This document shows, one piece after another, positions 1 to 11,144 of a DNA stretch of 64,000 bases. This DNA is from Aquila chrysaetos chrysaetos (taxonomy: Eukaryota > Chordata > Aves > Accipitriformes > Accipitridae): NCBI RefSeq assembly GCF_900496995.4, contig NC_044024.1:1178001-1242000 (forward strand). The letters run 5' to 3'. A model generated the notes under the pieces. It did no database searches and was not told the origin of the DNA. It saw only the letters and a program-made list of their open reading frames with translations. The position numbers were made by a program, and so were the translations under genes. Positions within the stretch are counted from its first letter, which is position 1. Each line of letters starts with the position of its first letter.

Positions 1-780
1 TGTTTAAGCAACGCTTCGCCTGCAAGCAGCGTGTGGTTGACCTGCCCAGCACCTCTCAGGAGCTGCCAATGTCAGACCCGTTGCTGCGGCGGCGGCGGCT
101 GATGAACGAGAGCAGTTTCCCTCCCTTAGGTCACCAAGAGGGTCGGCAAACTGATGATAAATCCCAGTGCTGCTGGTTCCCAGCAAAGGCTCCCACTGCC
201 GGACTGCACCTCCCTCCAAGAGCTGGCGTTCCCAGACAGAAAGGAAAACCGTTTCTCCCTCCAAACGCTCCTCCTGGACACACGCACACCCCCTGAGCCC
301 CCCCCCCGAGCTGCCTCCGGTCCCACGCTGCCCATTGCAGCTCCAGCACCGTCTCTGCCGGGGCCGTGAGCTGGAGGAGACGGGGGCGGCCGGGCACAGC
401 TCAAACCACTTCTGAGCCAAGCAGCCAGGAGAGGCTTTACAGAGAGGGCAACTGAGGAGCCAAGCGGAGCTTTTCCCAGCCAAGCCCACATCCACCGGCC
501 ATGGCCCTGGCACGGGGAGCGTGCCCCGGCCGGAGGGAGCGGCATTCCCACACCCCGAGCTGGAGCAATTTGTTCATGGCAAGTGGTTTAGTTGTTTGCC
601 GCTGCACATGGGACCGGCGCTCGCTGTCTTCTCGGCACAGAGCGGCAGTGTCACCCTCCCCTGCCATAAACTCCCCCCTCTGAAATCACCAGCAGCTTTA
701 ACGAAGGCAGTGGAGATAATGCTGAGGCTGGGCCATCATTTGGCTGCGAGGCTGGAAGCATCGGGGATGGAGAGGGGCCG
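1..780. other. GC-rich non-coding DNA, no gene recognised
   Basis: The frames here are short, overlap on both strands and translate to low-complexity proline-, serine- and glycine-rich peptides, as expected from GC-rich non-coding DNA. I see no signal peptide, domain or convincing exon with both splice sites. A run of ten C residues lies near 299-308. Nothing else stands out. Confidence 0.6.
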
Positions 781-784
781 GGGC

Positions 785-960
785 TGTGTTTTCCCCTGAT
801 GCCGTATTACTGAGCAATCATATAGACTCAAATAATCAGCTGATGTTTATTTTTCCTGCTCACTTGACTGGGCGTAAGCATCATGTCCTGCCCCAGGGCC
901 ACTGCCCAGTGCTGCGCAATGACAAAAAAAAAAAAAAAATCACATTGTTATCTCTCAACT
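785..960. promoter_or_regulatory. AT-rich island, weak enhancer candidate, with poly-A tract
   Basis: Composition switches abruptly from GC-rich to AT-rich. The block holds TTACTGAGCAATCATATAG-like and AATAATCAGCTGATG sequence, with an E-box CAGCTG next to homeodomain-like AAT cores, and ends in a 16-base A run (924-939). The enhancer reading is an inference from composition only. The A run could equally be a degenerate retroposon tail, though no retroposon body is recognisable upstream. Confidence 0.25.
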
Positions 961-3715
961 TGTTACCTTTTTTTCTGACCAACCTCAGGCAGCCTTTTAG
1001 GCAAGGCTGTGCCTGGCTGCAGCAGGGAAGGCACAGTGATGGGGTCAGCCATCATCTTGCTGTTGCAGGGCCCCAACACACCTCTGCCACTGCAGCCTCA
1101 GACCACCTCTTTCCACGTACACCTTAGTACATCCCAGTTCAAATGCCTCAGGCAAGCTTTAAGGGCTCATTTCGCACATTGGATGATCAGAGCTACCTCT
1201 TCTGGTTTAAAAAACAGGAAAAAACTCTTCTGGTTTAGAAACCTCTGCTCCAAGAGGCAGAGGCTGTACTAGACTTTCAGGGAGTGCATCCCTCTGCCCT
1301 CCCAAGGCTGAGCCGGGCGCCCGCAGTCGCAGCCCAGGCACGTCCCAAACCCATCCGAGCACCCGGGCACAGGCGCATGCTCAAGCATGTGCAAGCGCAG
1401 ACCGTGGCTGTAACGAAGACAAGGTGGGAATCAGGGAGGAGGCCAAGAACTGACCCTGTCTGCTCCTGAGATAATATATCTCCAAAAGCCAGCTCAGGTT
1501 TCCTGGCTTCAGCACTGCTATTGAAAATTTATGGTTTGAGAAAGTTCTTGGAGCCCAAATCCCTCGACCTATCACCTTTTCAACCTTGTGTTTATCGAGA
1601 GACGAGTTCCTCTTCCTCCCGCCCTTTGTTTTCAGCTCTTGGAGCCCAAGAGACTCGGTCCTGGCGCTGCCCAAGCCAGTGCTTACAGTCAACCCATGCG
1701 AAATTGCGATAAATCCTCCCAGCCCTCTCCTTGCCTCCACTCCTCTCTTTCTGTCCCTGTTCTCTTTTTTCTGGGGCGGAGAGCGGTGCTGGCGTTCTGC
1801 TCTTTGCCAGCTCCACATGTTCTCTGCCACTCCCCTACTCTCGCCTTTGCTCCCTTCATCTCCGCAAAACAGGCATCAAACACCGCGAGTTGCCACGGCG
1901 ACCAGAAAGTCGCGGTGACCCTCGGGATGGGCGCTGGACCGGTATCCCGCGGCACTAGCCTGAAAAGCGCATCGCCGATCAATCCCCAAGATGTTCCCAG
2001 GCTGTCGGCTTTCATACTGAGGCAGGGCATGGGGAGGGAGAAAGACAGTCTCAGGCAGGGCAATCCCCATGGCCTCCGCTGTAGGAGAGGAGTTTCTTTA
2101 TGTTGCATTTGTTATCATTGTCACTGGAAAAAAGAAAAAAAAAAGGCATACGCGAGCGTATTTCCAAAGAGTTTCCCTGTCTCACAGATTTTTGGTCACC
2201 TGTGGAGTAAAAGCCAATTTAGTGCTATCAGCAGGGGACCTTCCAGGCTTGTATTAGCAGGAAACAGAGGAGGGCAGCAAGGTCCTTGCCGGGAAAGGAG
2301 GCTGTTTCTCGGCTTGGACGAGGATTGCGGGGAAAGTCCAGCCCCGAGCGCGAGGGGACGGCAGGAGCCCAGGTGAGGGGGCGGAAGATACTCAAGTGCC
2401 AGGGATTTGTGAAGAAGGCTTATAAAATTGCTGGAAGTAATGAAAGGAGAGAAGAATGACCAGGAGAACAGAGCAGTTTATTCCAGGAGGAGTGAGGTGG
2501 CTGCAGAGGAAAGAGAGGAGGAAATATGAGAGTTCAATAAAACTGTGGACAATTGAGACGAGGTGAATAAGAAACAATTATTCCCATTTTCTCAGAACAC
2601 AAAACCCCCAGGACATCCAATAAAGTTATGCAGCAGCAGATTTAAAACAAATCAAAGGAAGCCTTTTATCACACGGAGCCCAGATGCACTGCGGAGCACA
2701 CTGCTGCAGGATGCTGCCGAGGACAAAGCTGCCACCCGGGCGGCCAGAGCAAAGGGACAGAGGCGTGTGAAGGGCTCTTACAAACAACGATCCAGATAAA
2801 ATCTCTGTCTTGGGAAATCCCTGGATTTGGCGACTGCCAGAAGCTGGAAGGGTGTACCAGGGAGACAGCTTTGTCAAGCCCAGGGAGAGCCGGACAACCC
2901 ACGAGCCAGACCAGTTCAGCGACTCCCCGGCTGGGACTGAGCACAGGCACCCCAGGACATCTCCCCAGTGCTCAGCTGGGGACAATGGGGCGAAACAGGC
3001 AGCTGGGGCAGAGGGCCTTTAGTTTCTCCCTTCACAGAGAAGGCGGCAACAAGACCTGGGAGGATGGGTCTGTAAAGGGGAAGACACATCTGCCTTGGAT
3101 ATTTATTCTCCAGCTGGTCTCACAACAGCCTTTCGCAGAGGACACACCAGGCAGCTCTCACCAGTTATTAAAATCTGATAAAAATTCCACTCCAGTTAAT
3201 TCGGCTGGCAGAAAGCTCCAGATCGATGCACAAAAGGTTGTCCCTCCTGACTCGGCTGTGCCTGCTTATTTATTTATTTACTCCTAACGTGCATCTCAGC
3301 TGCACAACAATGAAAATTGGGGTTTGCAAGTGGAGGAGAGGATTGGCAGAGGAAAGGAGATGGCTCGAGATGCAGAGGCAGGGGCTGGGGAGCATCCACA
3401 GTGGCACAGGACATGGACCACCCCTCTTGCCAGGGTTCAGTCTTCCCTGTAGGGACCAGCCAATGACCAGTTTGTTGCTCTTGTGGTCCTGATGGTATTT
3501 TTGTTTGGAGAACGTGGGACACTTCACCGCACCCGCTGCCAACCGTGCCGGCTGGTTTCCCACCCCAGCCTGGCCCCAAATGCCGCCTCGCTCTTGTGCT
3601 CCCTGCACCCATCCACCACCATCCACAGCCACACCATGGCCATGCTTTCCAGACAGATGCACATAGCCAGCCACGCTCGTCTTTCCTTCCCACACAGCTT
3701 AATAGCTACTTTGCC
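961..3715. other. Low-copy non-coding DNA with a CpG cluster near 1.9 kb
   Basis: No gene is recognised. The plus-strand frame running to 2,376 is open for about 260 codons, but its translation has no domain or recognisable composition, and a minus-strand frame is open over part of it. A 13-base direct repeat (TCTTGGAGCCCAA) occurs at 1546-1558 and 1637-1649. A CpG-dense patch of about 110 bases starts at 1,880 and is listed separately. The rest is ordinary. Confidence 0.55.
1881..1917. promoter_or_regulatory. RFX X-box-like site inside a CpG-dense inverted repeat
   Basis: GTTGCCACGGCGAC at 1889-1902 closely resembles the palindromic RFX-family X-box (GTTGCCATGGCAAC type). It is framed by a perfect 8-base inverted repeat, CACCGCGA (1881-1888) and TCGCGGTG (1910-1917). 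The flanks to about 1,990 are unusually rich in CpG for the surroundings, which suggests an unmethylated regulatory patch. RFX binding is an inference from the motif, and no promoter elements are visible alongside. Confidence 0.35.
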
Positions 3716-3719
3716 GGTG

Positions 3720-3900
3720 TTTCCTGAGTTTTATATAGCTTTTACAGTCTGTTTTTATGATGTTTGAGTAATTGCTGTTTGTTTATCATGGATTGTATGT
3801 CAATGGCTGGGTCACACCCCATGTGCTCCAGCTTGAAAGGAGCCATTTGATATATTCAATTAAAATTTCTTCTTTTTATGCTATTTATTATACCTTTAGG
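3720..3900. promoter_or_regulatory. AT-rich enhancer-like island
   Basis: This AT-rich block between GC-rich flanks contains GAGTAATTGC, TTGTTTATCATGG (forkhead-like) and TTCAATTAAAATT homeodomain-type cores, and no long open frame. These are typical of deeply conserved non-coding elements near developmental genes. The call rests on composition and motifs; conservation could not be checked. Confidence 0.35.
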
Positions 3901-6315
3901 AGCACAGCTGGAAGACCTGCAGAGGATGTGGATGGTAGCTAAGCCCACACCACCGAAAGCAGCAAACCTCAGTCCCACACCCCTGTCCTTCTGCACAGTC
4001 CCATCCAGCCCAGCCTGGAAACTTCTGGATCACCCTGCAATATTCCCACCCAAGGGGGCTTCAACCAAACCCCACCGGTGATAGGTAAAGCAAAGACAGT
4101 GCTTCAGCACAAACAGGACTCGGAGATGAAAAAAGCCCTTTCCCCACAGCTCTCCCCAGGCGCAGCTCACCCGACACCGTCCCGGGCATCACCAGCCGCA
4201 CGGCCGGAGCCAACAATAACTCCATCGCATAAACCTCAGCCGCCACATTCACACATTAGCCGGCCGCACTCTCCTTTTGATTGCTAAAGCAGCATCCAAG
4301 CAGAGCACTTCTTGGGAAGTGGTGAAATGAGAGATGAGCCCGTCAGGGACCAGGTTTAGAAAAAAAGAGAAAGAAAACTCATTCTCCAGCCATTCGACTG
4401 AGGGAGCAGCTGTCCCTCTGCTCCGGGAAGCCAGGCACCAGCATCCATTCGCTGGCACATCCTGCCTGCTCAAGTCACTCATTTTAGCATTACCCACTGA
4501 CAAGGACTGCGCAGCACCAGAGAAACAGATTGCTGTCGCCATTTCAGAGCTGAAAAAGGGGGAGAGCCATGTGGGGAGTGTGTTGGAAAAGAAAAAGCAA
4601 TAAAAAAAATCTGCATACAACCAAAAAAAGCCTTCCCCTCAGCCAGGGCCCTGCATATGGGCTGTGGATGCTGGCGTGCGGAGGGGCACAGGCAGGACAG
4701 GGAACAGACGGGTGCTGAGCAGAGGCTCTGGCAGAGGTGACGGGCAGATGGGTGCCTGCGCAGAGCCACTCGGCAGGGACCCAGCACCAGCCCGGGCAAC
4801 CAGAAGCCAGAGCTTTTGCAGCTCAGGCCAGTGTGACATTGGGGTGCTGACCAACCTCACCTTGCACCCAGCCGGGGGGACCAAATCCCACCAGGGACAT
4901 GGCAGGCAGGGTGAGGGTAGGAGCTGCCTCTCACCCACGCCAAGAGGGCTACAGGGAAAGCCATTGCCCCCATGCACTATTCACCTACCCCCACTGCCCA
5001 CTTTACACCCCTCCTGGTTATCGAAGTTTTTATTGCCTCCCTCATGGAGATCCCAGCTGCTGTGAGATCCAGCTTCCTACCAGCTGGGAACTAAATTAGG
5101 TCAATTAATTAAGATCATTATGCCACCTCCTCATCAGGCCTGCATGGGAAACGTTGGGGGTGAACTTGGGCAGGCACCCTGCCCCTTTGCTCGTGTGGGT
5201 GCTGTGGAACAGTCCCTGCAGCCCTGGTGCCCAGCAGTGTTTAAGGCAGCACCAAACCCAGTTTGGCACTGCATTGGCAGCTGTCTGCCGTAAGGGCTTG
5301 GTTTAGCCCTGACAAAGCTCGCAGCATCCCCTGGCCAAGCCAGGCAGGGACGAGGGGGTTGCAGGTGTCACACCCCCCCCCCCCAGCCCTTGCAGTAGGC
5401 AGCGGGGTGCCCCAGGGTGGCTGGGGTGCACCAGGGCTAAGAGGAGATGCTGCAACAGGCTGTGCACAGCCGCAGCTGCGAGCAGAGGCTCAGAGGAAGG
5501 CAAACAGCCTGAGACAGGCTGCTTCTCAGAGAAGCTGATAGAACTCCATCACTACGTTGCTCGCCCCTGGCTTTAAGCAGCACCCAGAGCCCCACAGAGA
5601 GAGACACGGGAGAGGCAGCATCCAGCCTGGCTCATGGCTCCAGCGAGGACTGGCACCCTACACCGCAGCTGCAAGCTGTGCTTATTCAACAGCTTTGTGA
5701 ATACTCAAATAATTGCAAATTACTGGGGTGCAAAAGGGGGCATGTTTGTCCTTTGTAAAGTCCAGGGAAAAACCATCCCAGAAAAAAAAGCAGCTTTTCT
5801 TAGGAGCTTACTGGGAGAGGGGACCCTGTCTCCAAGCTGGACACTCAAACTCTGCAGAAAAGAGTGGGCAGAGGAATGGATGGAGGAGCTGCAAGCCTGC
5901 TGTTAGAAATTGGGCAGGCGGGAGGTGCACCCCAGGCATCACATCCCGGAGGGAGTGATGGCAGTGTGCTAGCGGGGGCACTTGTCCCCTTAGCAGGGTG
6001 GGTCTGGGGACAAGCACCTTGTGATGCCTGGGCAGCGAGGAACACAGCCTGTCCTAAACACCTCTGGGAGCTTCCAGCCCCGCTTCCTTCATATTTCGTG
6101 TGTCTCCCTTGTGTGATGGGCAGGAAGATGTTGGAGAGGCAGAGTGCGTCTCCTACCAAAACTCAGGGCAGAGCTCTGGGTAAGGCACAGGGAACCTGTC
6201 TGCAAGTCATGGAGGGATGCTGCAGGATGGCGTGTCTCTAGCGAAGGCAGCCCTCCTGGGGTCGTGCTCCTGGGCAGGTGTGAGGTCTGCTCAGCCCAGT
6301 CCCAGGCACCTCAGC
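3901..6315. other. Non-coding DNA, nothing specific recognised
   Basis: Mostly GC-rich and low-copy. A homeodomain-rich stretch, TCAATTAATTAAG, lies at about 5,101-5,113, and a run of 12 C residues at 5373-5384. The frames are short and unconvincing, and no repeat family is recognisable. Confidence 0.55.
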
Positions 6316-6317
6316 CA

Positions 6318-6672
6318 TGCATTTCTTTTATCTATTTATCACAGGAAACCAAAGACCAGCACCTCCACACCGCCTTGTTTCTACATGACAGCATAGGTTT
6401 TGTTTACTGCTCAGATTACTTTGGTCTTTTTCTCTCTCTAAAATCTGGGCCATTTATTTGAAATAAAACCAGTGATTTAACATGTGTGAAAAACCCCAAC
6501 CCTTACGGTATTGCGTTTCAAAATATTTTGGTTATTTGAACATTTCTGTCACTTCCAGCAGGGTAAAAACTGCTGGAATTTAACTCACACTCACAAATGG
6601 TTTTATTTCTCTCCTCACATTGCAGCTGTATTTCTTAGCAAATTTGGTATCGGGGAAATAAAACCTGTCAAG
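6318..6672. promoter_or_regulatory. AT-rich enhancer-like island with short hairpin
   Basis: AT-rich sequence with few open frames, containing TATCTATTTATCAC, GTGATTTAAC and CAAATGG cores. A perfect 9-base inverted repeat, TTCCAGCAG (6553-6561) and CTGCTGGAA (6570-6578), is separated by 8 bases. The enhancer assignment is inferred from base composition and motif density. Confidence 0.3.
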
Positions 6673-6679
6673 CTCTATC

Positions 6680-7685
6680 TAACACTCTCCAATCCCGAAA
6701 CTCCTCCGGCATTGCCTACCAGGATCAGGTGGGCACCCACCACCTCCACAGGGAGAGGACGACCCTGGCCGGCATCCCGGGCAGGCTGCAGCATCTCTGC
6801 TCCCAGCTGGCGGGGCTCAGCTGCCTCGGAAAGAGGGTCCTGGGACGAATAACCCTGGCCAGCCCGTGCTGTGCCCTGCAGCATGGCCAGCAGCCCCAGC
6901 AGCGAGGGTTTATCTCCTCTGATACCTTCCCTCAGAGGTGGCTTAATGCAAAGCGGCATCCAGATTTGGGATTAGGGGAGGGACAGAAAGGTCAGCCCGG
7001 ATCAATGGTGATTAGCTGAAAAGGACCTAAAGAGCCTATTGTTTGCTCTGCATTAACGATCCGGCCGCCCAAGCCAAGTTTCCCTCGAACCACTTGAGAA
7101 ATGAAAGGACAAACACACCGCGCTGGAGATTAAAGCCCTGAATCCCTACACCTGCGTGCAAGGCAGCGACGCCGTGCCGGCCTGTGGGCATCATGGACCA
7201 TCGCGGGGCCATCGTTGGCTCTGTCTGTCATTAGGAAAAGAGGGACGCGAGAGCGAAGGAGGATTGACTGCAGGAAGGAGAAATGAGGATGGAGTCTAAC
7301 AAAAATGTGCTGATGGAGGGAAGGCAGAGATGGCAGCAGGGGTGCTGACATTTCCTCTGGAGGAAAATAGAAACACATCACGGAGGTTATTTTAATGTGG
7401 AGCATCTGAGGAGCTTCTTGAATCCACCTTCCTGAGCACGCGTGGCTGACGCCTGGCCCCACCGCTGGACCTGCCGGAGCACACAGGGACATGAGAGGGA
7501 CAGGGTCATCACGGGGGGGGTCCCGCAAGGCTGAGCCCACAGGGCTGCCCCAGCTTTGTGCCTTGCAACTCTACAGGGGGCTGCCGGGGCTGCACGGCCG
7601 GTTTTGGTCTGCTGCTGCTGGGAACAATTCCCAGCCAACAACATTCTTCCTGGAGCTGTACTGACATGAGATCAAAAATTTGTCC
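6680..7685. other. Non-coding DNA, nothing specific recognised
   Basis: GC-rich flank between two AT-rich islands. A short stretch near 7,035-7,065 (ATTGTTTGCTCTGCATTAACG) has neighbouring SOX-like and POU/homeodomain-like cores and may belong to a small regulatory element. No gene, repeat family or splice-site pair is supported. Confidence 0.5.
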
Positions 7686-7689
7686 GGCG

Positions 7690-8180
7690 CACAGGGTGAG
7701 GACTTATTTCAAATATGTCATTTTGATTTCAGCTCGTCGCCCGAGCTTCACTTGCTTGCATCTTCCCACTTCTCTTTCCAGATTTCCCGTAAAAGCTTCA
7801 TTTAGATTGAAAATTATATTTTCAGCACGTTAATTAAATACTAATTGCTGATTAGAAACATATTTACCAAGGACTAACAACTATGTAACAAGTGATGTCT
7901 TACTACACTCTCATTCCCCAGGATTTAGACCTGCGGAAAGATTGTTCTAATAAGCAATTGGCATTTGGGTAATGTGCAGTTAGCAAGCCATGGAGCAGCT
8001 CTCCCAAATAGGAGAAGACAGCTATTTATGTTAATGAGATGCCAGCTGATTATTAGAAACACATTGATACAGGTTTGGGCTGTGGTGTAACTGATACATA
8101 TCTACTGTGTTCAGTAGCTGTGAAACCTCAATCAATATGTTTCTCATAATCAGCCTGCATCTCGTGCACATAAATAATTT
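7690..8180. promoter_or_regulatory. Long AT-rich enhancer-like island (about 490 bp)
   Basis: One of the clearest candidate conserved non-coding elements. It carries many homeodomain-type sites: CACGTTAATTAAATACTAATTG near 7,826, CTAATAAGCAATTGG near 7,947, and GTTAATGAG and GATTATTAG near 8,030-8,056. It also has ATCAATATG and CAAATATG cores. No frame of useful length runs through it from 7,834 to 8,030. The flanks are ordinary GC-rich DNA. Role is inferred and its target gene is unknown. Confidence 0.45.
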
Positions 8181-8189
8181 CCTTGATGG

Positions 8190-9000
8190 AGAGAAGAGCT
8201 CCAGTTCCCAGAAGTTAATATGAAATCCCCACTTCCCACCCCTCGCTCCCCTCCTCGCCGCAGATGTAACACCAGGATGGGGCTTTGCTGCTCCCTCCAC
8301 CGCCCACGTCTGTGCTCCAGAGCCCCCATGGAGACCCGTGGCCACATCCAGCGTCCTCCAGAGGAGAGGACTGCACTGCTTAGGTTTCCTGGGTTTGTTA
8401 TTTTTAGGTCTGAGAGCCAAAGGGGTCTTAGGACAGTCTAGCCAGAGGGTGTCCATCTCACCTGACTTTCAGCGATGCCTATCAGAGTTTTTCCATGATG
8501 CAGAAGGCAGAGGTGTGCCCAGCGCCTCGGTGGTGGAGAAACGGGGAGCTGATGGCTGCGAGGAGGGTCCCCACAGGTTAGGGGGGGACAGCCCGGGCTG
8601 GGACATGGCTGGGCCTCACGAAGACGTAGAAACATCTCCCTTGGCCGCAGCTTTCCTCTTCTCCTGGCCAGCACTGCCCCACCACCTCCACCCTGGGGCT
8701 GCCCTTCTGCCAGTCCCGTGATGCAGGCGATGCTCCTGCTTCACAGTCTCTGCTTTAGCAGCCTGTCTGTTTTACTCTGTGCTGCAGCTGGTAAGAGTCT
8801 GGGGAAAACACCTCCGCCGCACAGACATGCAGAGTGGAGAGGGAGACCCAAGAGATGGAGAGTCTGCCACCTTCCTCCGTCCAGAAGGGAATGTCCTTCA
8901 CTAATATTCCCACCGTGACCTTGTCCAGGCTCAGCCTCTGCTCAGTCCTTCCATTATGCTTTCCTCTGCTAGATAAATAGACTTTTCGTATCCCCTCTAA
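8190..9000. other. Non-coding DNA, nothing specific recognised
   Basis: GC-rich DNA with short overlapping frames on both strands and no recognisable domain, repeat or regulatory signature. It leads into a CR1 fragment that begins near 9,005. Confidence 0.5.
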
Positions 9001-9004
9001 TCTC

Positions 9005-9560
9005 CCTAAGCCCATGCTGATGCACTAATACAGGCTTGCACAACAAAGGCATTTTTGTCAGCCATTTTTGTGGCTCTTTTCTGGACCCTTTCCATTTCAC
9101 AATGGTTTTTAAAAACATAGGCAGCGGAACCGGAGGCAACACGCAGCATCGGGCTCACACAAATGCCACGTCCAAGTGGCCAGTGTCCCCTCCTGCCCCC
9201 CCAGCAGCCCCCTGTGCTGCAGCCGCCTCCAGGCAGCTCCCACTCGGATCCCTCCTCTGCCTCATCCCCGCTGCTCTCCATCACCTGGTCTCTGTTCCCA
9301 CCAGAGAGGTTGAACATGCAATGGAGCGGCGGGTTGCAGAAAGAGGTGGGGGTTTTCAAAAGGTGCTCCCCAGCACCTCGGGCACATCCAGACACCTGTG
9401 GGTTACATCTGGACAGCCACCTTTGCAACCGAAAGTCTAATCTCATTACAGAAAGAAATCAGGTTTATTTGGCAAGATCTATTTCCATAAAGCCATGCTG
9501 ACTGACACGAATTCCTCCTCAATTAAATCTCGTATCATTTTTTTCCCCTCCTCTGCTGAG
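9005..9560 (-). mobile_element. Degenerate antisense CR1-type LINE fragment
   Basis: Two blocks read like the complement of the CR1 reverse-transcriptase region of sauropsid LINEs. The block at about 9,060-9,165 has TGTGGCTCTTTTCTGGACCC and then GGAACCGGAGGCAACACGCA, matching the antisense 'ctcttttctg-accctttcc ... gaactggacacagtattcc' stretch. The block at about 9,451-9,504 has GAAATCAGGTTTATTTGGC and CCATAAAGCCATGCTGACTG, matching 'agatcaggtt..tcaag..., cataaacccatgctgactg'. The order agrees with one antisense element. The 300 bases between the blocks are too diverged or too rearranged to recognise. It is a long-dead 5'-truncated copy with no intact frame. Confidence 0.72.
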
Positions 9561-9569
9561 GCCAGGTCA

Positions 9570-10075
9570 CCCCTTTTGCTCTTTGCGTGGCCAGAGGGTG
9601 CAGCGCTCGCCCCGGACCCCATCCCCAGTGCCACCAGTGATGGAAAGGGGCTCTCCCCGTGCGCGGGACCCTCAGCTCTCATGGGGCCAAGGCCAAGCTG
9701 CTCCAAAACATTTATTTTCTAGGACGTACGACAATCCTCCGTGGCTGCCGTCAGACCGAGGCGCGCCTCGGCAGCCTTGCACGACAGCAGAATATTGTCC
9801 CACCGCTCCAAGGGAGCGCAGAGATGCTGACTGAGCAATTCTGCCCTCCCCACGCCACTGCCAGCACTGTCGCTGCTGTTAGCTCGTAATGAGCCTCTAT
9901 TACTGCCGCAGCACTCCCTCTGCCTAATATTGTTAACTGCGCCTTAGTGTCCACAGCCCAGCCAGCCACAGATTTCTCCTTGATGCCTTTACCTTCCCTC
10001 ACCAATGTTCTAAACTTCAAAGCCTCCCATCCATCTCTGTTTCTATCAATTCCCCATCTTTCCTGTTGGCTGTTT
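9570..10075. other. Non-coding DNA, nothing specific recognised
   Basis: GC-moderate DNA after the CR1 fragment. It may include more of that element, but nothing is recognisable. No gene or regulatory feature is supported. Confidence 0.45.
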
Positions 10076-10079
10076 CCTG

Positions 10080-10440
10080 TTCCTGGCGTTTTGTGCTAAG
10101 TTCCAATCTTCATTAAAAAAAAAATAAAAAAAATAGCTAGACATTTGACCAAAATTATTGACTTAAGAAATAGCAGCTTTTTGGCCAATTCATAAATTTT
10201 CATTAAAGAATTTCCTGTTTTCATTCTCACTTTTCTGCCTGGTTTTTCCTCCACAGTGATTCTCAGCAGCCTTGGGGACATCAGCCTTTCCAAAGCAACA
10301 AATATTTGTCTTCGTTAGCAATATACTTTGTTTAGCCTCATTGAATGCCGTCTAGTCACAGCAGCTAAATCTTTAGGCAATGCTAACATCTCTGCCAGAA
10401 TTTAATTTTCATTAAAAAAAAAGTTGAGATGAGAATAACT
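10080..10440. promoter_or_regulatory. AT-rich enhancer-like island
   Basis: AT-rich, with a poly-A/T-interrupted run at 10,115-10,133 and repeated TTCATTAAA motifs (near 10,109, 10,198 and 10,408). Further forkhead/homeodomain-like cores are CAACAAATATTTG, AGCAATATACTTTG and TTTAATTTTCATTA. It is ORF-poor between GC-rich flanks. The regulatory role is inferred from motifs only. Confidence 0.35.
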
Positions 10441-10934
10441 CTTTCCTGGGCGACATACCCTCTGCTCACCGTGACAGGTATGTGTGCAGAAGCAGGAGGG
10501 TTCGTGGGGACCGAGACAGGGACAGGGGACAAGGGAGAGGACACCTGGGTGCAGCTGCAAGGCCAAGCTATGAGCAGGCTTCTCCAGAAGTCAGTGCCGT
10601 TCATCTGCTCCGTGCAATTAGCTAACGAGGACCAGAGGGGGAAACGCCAGGCTCGGCTCTGTACCAGCGGTTTCTCCTCCTTGCTTCCCAGGCACCCCAG
10701 CCGCCCCCCTGCCCAGGCAGCTCCCACAATGCCCCAGCAAGGGCCAAGGGATGATGCCAAGTGTGATACAATGGACAGACAGAAGGGAAACAGATGAGGA
10801 TGAAGTCAGGTAGAAAGAGGAGACAAAAAAGACTTTTGTGGGGAAAAAAAAAAAAAATCAAAAGGTATGAGAGCAAAGCAGCGGGGATGACGCAGGGTGC
10901 TCAGCCCACACCTCGTGAATGCCAGAGAGGGGCA
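10441..10934. other. Non-coding DNA with A-tract
   Basis: GC-rich DNA with an interrupted purine stretch ending in a 14-base A run (10,844-10,857). I see no retroposon body attached to the A run and no gene. Confidence 0.45.
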
Positions 10935-11140
10935 GGGAGGGAATTGTTTTATTATTATTTTTTCTTTCAGCTTTCTTCCTCCCTTTAATCTTTGATCGGG
11001 AAACAAGCTGATTTTAATTAAAAAGCCCTCCAATTAATGCTGCCGTGGAGTTTTCATTTCCTGGGCTTCAGTAATTTGCAAGCCCAGGTTATGGAGGCTT
11101 TGTGTCCCCTCTTGTTAAATAAGTAACAACAAGCAGACTA
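10935..11140. promoter_or_regulatory. AT-rich enhancer-like island
   Basis: Contains TTTTATTATTATTTTTTCTTTCAG, which could be a splice acceptor tract but is followed by no convincing exon. It also has GATTTTAATTAAAAAG and CCAATTAATGCTG homeodomain-type sites and TTCAGTAATTTGC. The sequence class is that of developmental enhancers. Conservation was not tested. Confidence 0.33.
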
Positions 11141-11144
11141 AATC

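Noticed and set aside
1588..2376. 262-codon plus-strand frame
   Set aside because: No domain, atypical composition, non-ATG start, a minus-strand frame open over part of it; best explained by GC-rich DNA.
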